Source: Bacillota bacterium
Lineage (GTDB): Bacteria; Bacillota; UBA4882; UBA10575
Assembly (NCBI GenBank): GCA_012521315.1
Contig: JAAYMP010000141.1
Location: 1 to 8,010, forward strand
Direction: 5' to 3'
Length of the DNA: 8,010 nt
Shown here: positions 5,695-8,010 of the stretch, piece by piece
Position numbering within the stretch: position 1 is the first letter of the stretch
Layout: the number at the start of each line of letters is the position of its first letter
Position numbers and translations under genes: made by a program
Notes under the pieces: model-generated
What the model saw: only the letters and a program-made list of their open reading frames with translations
Databases searched by the model: none
Told to the model about the DNA's origin: nothing

Positions 5695-6549
5695 CTATTC
5701 CAGGGCCAGATCCAACATTGTCAACGGATCAACCGGATCCTCCCGGCAATACAGGTTGAAATGGATGCCCGGGGCCGGACCGCAACTGGTCCGCGCGCTG
5801 TACCCCAAAAGCGCCCCCTGGGCCACTTGTTGTCCGGTGGCAACCTGAACCCCGGTGAGCTGGCCGTACAAAGACTGCCAGCCGTGCCCGTGGTCAAGCA
5901 GAACAACCGTACCCAACGCGGCATCGGTTTTGATCTCGGCCACCATGCCCGCCGCCGCCGCCACCACGGGCGTCCCGGGGGGAACGGCGAGGTCAACTCC
6001 GGAATGATAGCGCCATTCACCGGCTTTTTTCTCCCAACCGCTCCGCTTGGTTACTTTGCCGGCCACGGGCGGCACCAGCTTTAAAGGGGTGAAGGCCGGC
6101 CCGGGATCCGTTTCCGCCGCGGTCTGGGCAGTCTGGGCGCTCTGGGCCGTCTTGCCGGTCTGGCCGGTTTGGTCTTGGGCGGTTTGGGCCGGGTCTGCCA
6201 CCATCAGCCGGGCCTGGAGCGCTGCCAGTTCCGTTTGGATCTCCCGGAGTAAAGTTTCGTAATCGGTAGTCACCGTTTCCGTCACCACCGCCGGTTTTTC
6301 TTCAACCACCAAAGGCGTGGGGCCAGCCGACGGACGGAGCCGGCGTCCGATACCCCATCCGGCGGCCGCCAAAACCAGAAAAGCGAAGACCCCAACCAGG
6401 AACCGTTGGCGGACCATAAATCGGGTCCAGCCCCGGCGGCCCAGCCGGAAAATCGCGGCCGGAAACTGTTTCAGCCGCATCCAGGCCCGGGCCCAGCCTC
6501 CGGTCCGGTCCGTTTTGAAGCTCAGTTTACCTTGATCTCCTGTACGCAT
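5695..6549 (-). CDS. spoIIQ: SpoIIQ-type stage II sporulation protein, LytM/M23 domain
   Basis: SpoIIQ is made in the forespore, crosses its inner membrane and docks with mother-cell SpoIIIAH to form the channel and ratchet between the two cells. The product has 284 residues. Residues 1-49 are basic and cytoplasmic, 50-68 form one membrane helix, and about 92-117 look helical. Residues 121-146 are Ala/Gln/Thr-rich repeats, and about 160-280 form the LytM fold. Zinc-type residues H182 and D186 (HSGVD) and H263 are present. The two other catalytic histidines are replaced: Q230 in LYGQL and G261 in GIHF. It should therefore bind metal or partner but not cut peptidoglycan, which is inference. Cys256 and Cys268 could form a disulfide. 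The start is ATG at 6549, with GAGG 8 nt upstream; a TTG at 6591 lies in the candidate promoter and is rejected. Position between spoIID and spoIIID supports SpoIIQ over a generic M23 protein. Confidence 0.88.
   Translation of the reverse strand: MRTGDQGKLSFKTDRTGGWARAWMRLKQFPAAIFRLGRRGWTRFMVRQRFLVGVFAFLVLAAAGWGIGRRLRPSAGPTPLVVEEKPAVVTETVTTDYETLLREIQTELAALQARLMVADPAQTAQDQTGQTGKTAQSAQTAQTAAETDPGPAFTPLKLVPPVAGKVTKRSGWEKKAGEWRYHSGVDLAVPPGTPVVAAAAGMVAEIKTDAALGTVVLLDHGHGWQSLYGQLTGVQVATGQQVAQGALLGYSARTSCGPAPGIHFNLYCREDPVDPLTMLDLALE
6122..6193 (-). repeat. Degenerate 9-bp tandem repeat in spoIIQ
   Basis: On the plus strand about eight imperfect copies of a 9-bp unit like GTCTGGGCN follow each other. 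Read in frame they encode AQT, GQT and similar tripeptides in the linker before the LytM domain. Copies 1-3 (from 6122) and 5 are closest to each other; the right side is degenerate. Such a tract can change length by slippage in steps of three residues without breaking the frame. Confidence 0.7.
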
Positions 6550-6579
6550 CGCGGTCACCTCGAAGGACAGTTTAGATGC

Positions 6580-6608
6580 TAGTTTTCCCAATTGATCCTA
6601 ATTTATCC
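6580..6608 (-). promoter_or_regulatory. Candidate sigma-F promoter of spoIIQ
   Basis: GGGAAAACTA (6589-6580) matches the sigma-F -10 pattern GGnnAnAnTR at every fixed position. GGATA (6608-6604) is a 4-of-5 match to the -35 pattern GYWTA, with a 14-nt spacer, slightly short. It lies after the spoIID terminator and about 30-40 nt before the spoIIQ ATG. Known biology (spoIIQ is a sigma-F gene in Bacillus subtilis) agrees. The patterns are recalled from Bacillus. Confidence 0.55.
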
Positions 6609-6619
6609 ATCGGGCGACC

Positions 6620-6642
6620 AAAAAGCGGCCCTTCCCGGCCGC
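6620..6642 (-). terminator. Intrinsic terminator of spoIID
   Basis: Beginning 6 nt after the spoIID stop, arms GCGGCC and GGCCGC form a perfect 6-bp GC stem with loop GGGAAG, followed at once by five T residues. It is a compact, classical Rho-independent terminator and ends the spoIID transcript before the spoIIQ promoter region. Confidence 0.85.
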
Positions 6643-6648
6643 CGCGTT

Positions 6649-7587
6649 TCAGTTCAGACGTAGTTTTTTAAGTTCCACACCCTGATAGTAATAATGGAGA
6701 ATCTCCGTAAAGGCCTTACCCGCCTGGGCCATGCCATCGGCCCCGTATTGGCACAGCCCAACCCCGTGGCCGTACCCGACCGTGGTAAAGATCACTTTCC
6801 CCTCGCGCCGGTGGACGGTGAAATTGGTTGAAGCCAGCCCCAACCGCAAACGGAGCTCGTTCCCGGAGAATACCCCCTTCCCGACCTGCACGGTACCCAC
6901 CCGCCCACTGGCCGTCCGCTTCAAAATCCGCGGGGCCGCGCCACCGTCGGCACTCTCCGCCAGGCCGAGAGTGGAGAAAAGTTCCGGCACCGTAAAAACC
7001 CGTTCTTGCTGGTAACGCGGGGAATGTTGGCCGAAGGAACAGGGAACGCTCTTCAGATAAGGAACGGACTTGCCCCACAGTTCCTCCGCGTCGGCGGTCC
7101 GCGGGCCGCTGGTCGAGTGGTAAAGCGCGTCGATCGGCTGGCCGTCGTAGGTAAGGATCAGACCGCTGGTCGCTTCCACCGCGGCGCTGATCTTCCGCCA
7201 GTAACGGCGGTAGCCCAACAGGCCCCATTTGGCAATTAACTGTCGCCGGCTGAGCCAGGCTTGGGAATCACGAACATCGTCGCTTAAGTCGGCGCCTGGC
7301 GCCGCCGGATAACCGGTCCCGCCAAAACACCGCAACCGCCGGACCGCCACCGTCCGGGCCGCCACCGCCTGAGCCTTCAATGCTTCCAAGCCAAACTCGG
7401 CCGGCATCTCGGCGGCTACCACCCCCTTCACATACTCTTCCAGATCCAGCGCGATGATGCGCTTTTCCTCTTTCAAGTAAAGGTGGACGGTGATCCCTGG
7501 CGGGGCGGGCGTGCATTTAACCAGAAAAAGCGGTAATAAACAGAGCAGCACGAAGAAAAAAAGAAAAAGGCCGGTTAACTGTCTCAT
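6649..7587 (-). CDS. spoIID: Stage II sporulation protein SpoIID, peptidoglycan lytic transglycosylase
   Basis: SpoIID is a membrane-anchored mother-cell enzyme that cleaves glycan strands without attached stem peptides, working with SpoIIP and SpoIIM during engulfment. The product has 312 residues. Residues 5-24 form an N-terminal membrane anchor (GLFLFFFVLLCLLPLFLV). The SpoIID/LytB domain fills the rest: LDLEEYVKGVVAAEMPAEFG (48-66), with E60 matching the catalytic Glu (E88 in Bacillus subtilis), then LKAQAVAARTVAV, YHSTSGPRTADAEELWG (156-172), YLKSVPC, and VGYGHGVGLCQYGADGMA (270-287). The start is ATG at 7587 with GGAGG 6 nt upstream; an ATG at 7614 has no SD. Where clostridial SpoIID has zinc-binding Cys residues, this protein reads GADLSDDVRDSQAW, without Cys, as in Bacillus (recalled comparison). 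It is followed by its own terminator, so it is monocistronic. Its place ahead of spoIIQ and spoIIID matches Bacillus gene order. Confidence 0.95.
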   Translation of the reverse strand: MRQLTGLFLFFFVLLCLLPLFLVKCTPAPPGITVHLYLKEEKRIIALDLEEYVKGVVAAEMPAEFGLEALKAQAVAARTVAVRRLRCFGGTGYPAAPGADLSDDVRDSQAWLSRRQLIAKWGLLGYRRYWRKISAAVEATSGLILTYDGQPIDALYHSTSGPRTADAEELWGKSVPYLKSVPCSFGQHSPRYQQERVFTVPELFSTLGLAESADGGAAPRILKRTASGRVGTVQVGKGVFSGNELRLRLGLASTNFTVHRREGKVIFTTVGYGHGVGLCQYGADGMAQAGKAFTEILHYYYQGVELKKLRLN

Positions 7588-7665
7588 TCCCATCCTCCGT
7601 CGGCAGTTTAACATTCTACCCTATGCCCGAGGATGGGGGTTTATGCGGCCTTCGTGCGCCGGAGC

Positions 7666-7694
7666 CAATTATTTTATGACATCAATTATTTTAT
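7666..7694. repeat. 12-bp direct repeat, 17-bp period, upstream of spoIID
   Basis: CAATTATTTTAT occurs twice on the plus strand, at 7666-7677 and 7683-7694, separated by 5 nt. It is an AT-rich island in a GC-rich surrounding, 80-110 nt before the spoIID start and 45-75 nt after the hflX stop. On the minus strand the second copy overlaps CATAAAAT, which resembles a sigma-E -10, but no good -35 lies 14 nt upstream. It could be an operator or promoter region for spoIID. The rest of the 151-nt gap shows no gene; a 6-bp ACCGCC/GGCGGT pair with a 22-nt loop (about 7730-7696) is too loose to call a terminator. Confidence 0.5.
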
Positions 7695-7738
7695 TACCGC
7701 CTTCACCACGGTTGGCGTTTTCCGGCGGTGACCCGCGG

Positions 7739-8010
7739 TCAAACCCGGAATTGCCGTAAACGTTCCGCCCAGATCCGGGGCAGCTCCACTTCGAGATAAA
7801 CGCCGGAGGCCCGGTATTCCTCCGTGTACACCTTGCCCTTTTCGTGGAGCAGGGCGAGATATTCTCCTTCCGTAAAGGGGATGAAAAAAGCCCCGCGGTC
7901 CACATAGGCGGAGAGCATCGCCACGATTTTGTTCTTTAACTCTTCCACGCCGGCCCCGGTGCGGGCCGAGATCGCGACCGCGTGCGGGAAAGCCCGCACC
8001 GCCCGGAGCA
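7739..8010 (-). CDS. hflX: GTPase HflX, C-terminal part (5' end beyond window)
   Basis: HflX is a ribosome-associated GTPase of the TRAFAC/Obg-HflX group that binds the 50S subunit and helps split or rescue stalled ribosomes under stress. Only the last 89 residues are visible; the gene enters from the right edge. The first part holds the end of the G domain, with the G5 motif SARTG (in VAISARTGAGVEELKNKI). It is followed by the small HflX C-terminal domain, with GAFFIPFTEGEYLALLHEKGKVYTEEY, then GVYLEVELPRIWAERL. The pattern (short beta-alpha domain with LLHEKGKV..EEY....GVYLEV) is that of HflX rather than Era, Der or MnmE, whose G domains continue differently. No start can be judged. It lies 151 nt before spoIID on the same strand; in Bacillus subtilis spoIID is preceded by other genes, so the link looks positional only. 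Confidence 0.82.
   Translation of the reverse strand, partial: LRAVRAFPHAVAISARTGAGVEELKNKIVAMLSAYVDRGAFFIPFTEGEYLALLHEKGKVYTEEYRASGVYLEVELPRIWAERLRQFRV

Noticed and set aside
7671..7699. Sigma-E promoter for spoIID using CATAAAAT as -10
   Set aside because: The -10 box is fair, but the sequence 14 nt upstream (CGGTAAT) matches the -35 pattern at only about three positions.
7696..7730. Possible terminator after hflX (ACCGCC / GGCGGT)
   Set aside because: Loop of 22 nt and only 6 pairs, followed by an A-rich rather than T-rich tract on the minus strand.

Overview
The window is a single block of genes, all on the minus strand, so it reads from right to left in the order given. In transcription order it holds the 3' end of hflX, then spoIID, spoIIQ, spoIIID, an mreB/mbl-type gene, flgF, flgG, flgA, flgH and the 5' part of flgI. 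No RNA gene, insertion sequence, CRISPR array or phage gene was seen. The long plus-strand reading frames are antisense shadows of these genes.

The organism is very probably an endospore-forming member of the Firmicutes (Bacillota) that also has an outer membrane. SpoIID, SpoIIQ and SpoIIID are dedicated endosporulation proteins. FlgH and FlgI build the L and P rings, which are normally needed only when a flagellum crosses an outer membrane. This combination is known from Negativicutes, Halanaerobiia and Limnochordia-type lineages. The high GC content (above 55% by eye) argues against Halanaerobiales and fits a Limnochordia-like organism, but that placement is inference.

Layout. Positions 7739-8010 hold the C-terminus of the GTPase HflX. 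Positions 7588-7738 are a gap with a 12-bp direct repeat. Positions 5310-7587 hold the sporulation genes: spoIID ending in an intrinsic terminator, spoIIQ behind a candidate sigma-F promoter, and spoIIID behind a candidate sigma-E promoter embedded in an 11-bp inverted repeat that also covers its ribosome binding region. Positions 4244-5266 hold mbl/mreB, followed by a terminator-like hairpin. Positions 1-4155 hold a tight flagellar rod and ring operon, flgF-flgG-flgA-flgH-flgI, with strong Shine-Dalgarno sequences, a 4-nt overlap (flgA/flgH) and a 1-nt gap (flgG/flgA).

How the genes fit together. SpoIID remodels peptidoglycan during engulfment. SpoIIQ is the forespore half of the channel that spans the two membranes around the forespore. 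SpoIIID is the mother-cell regulator that acts after sigma-E. Mbl/MreB directs side-wall synthesis. FlgF and FlgG form the rod, FlgA is the periplasmic chaperone for the P ring, and FlgI and FlgH are the P and L rings. As I recall it, the order spoIID-spoIIQ-spoIIID-mbl-flhO-flhP is that of Bacillus subtilis, where flhO/flhP are the flgF/flgG-type genes. Here the same order continues into flgA-flgH-flgI, which monoderm Bacillus lacks. The most interesting local signal is the spoIIID leader, where a promoter and an RBS-masking inverted repeat overlap in a way that could make SpoIIID translation depend on which promoter made the RNA.
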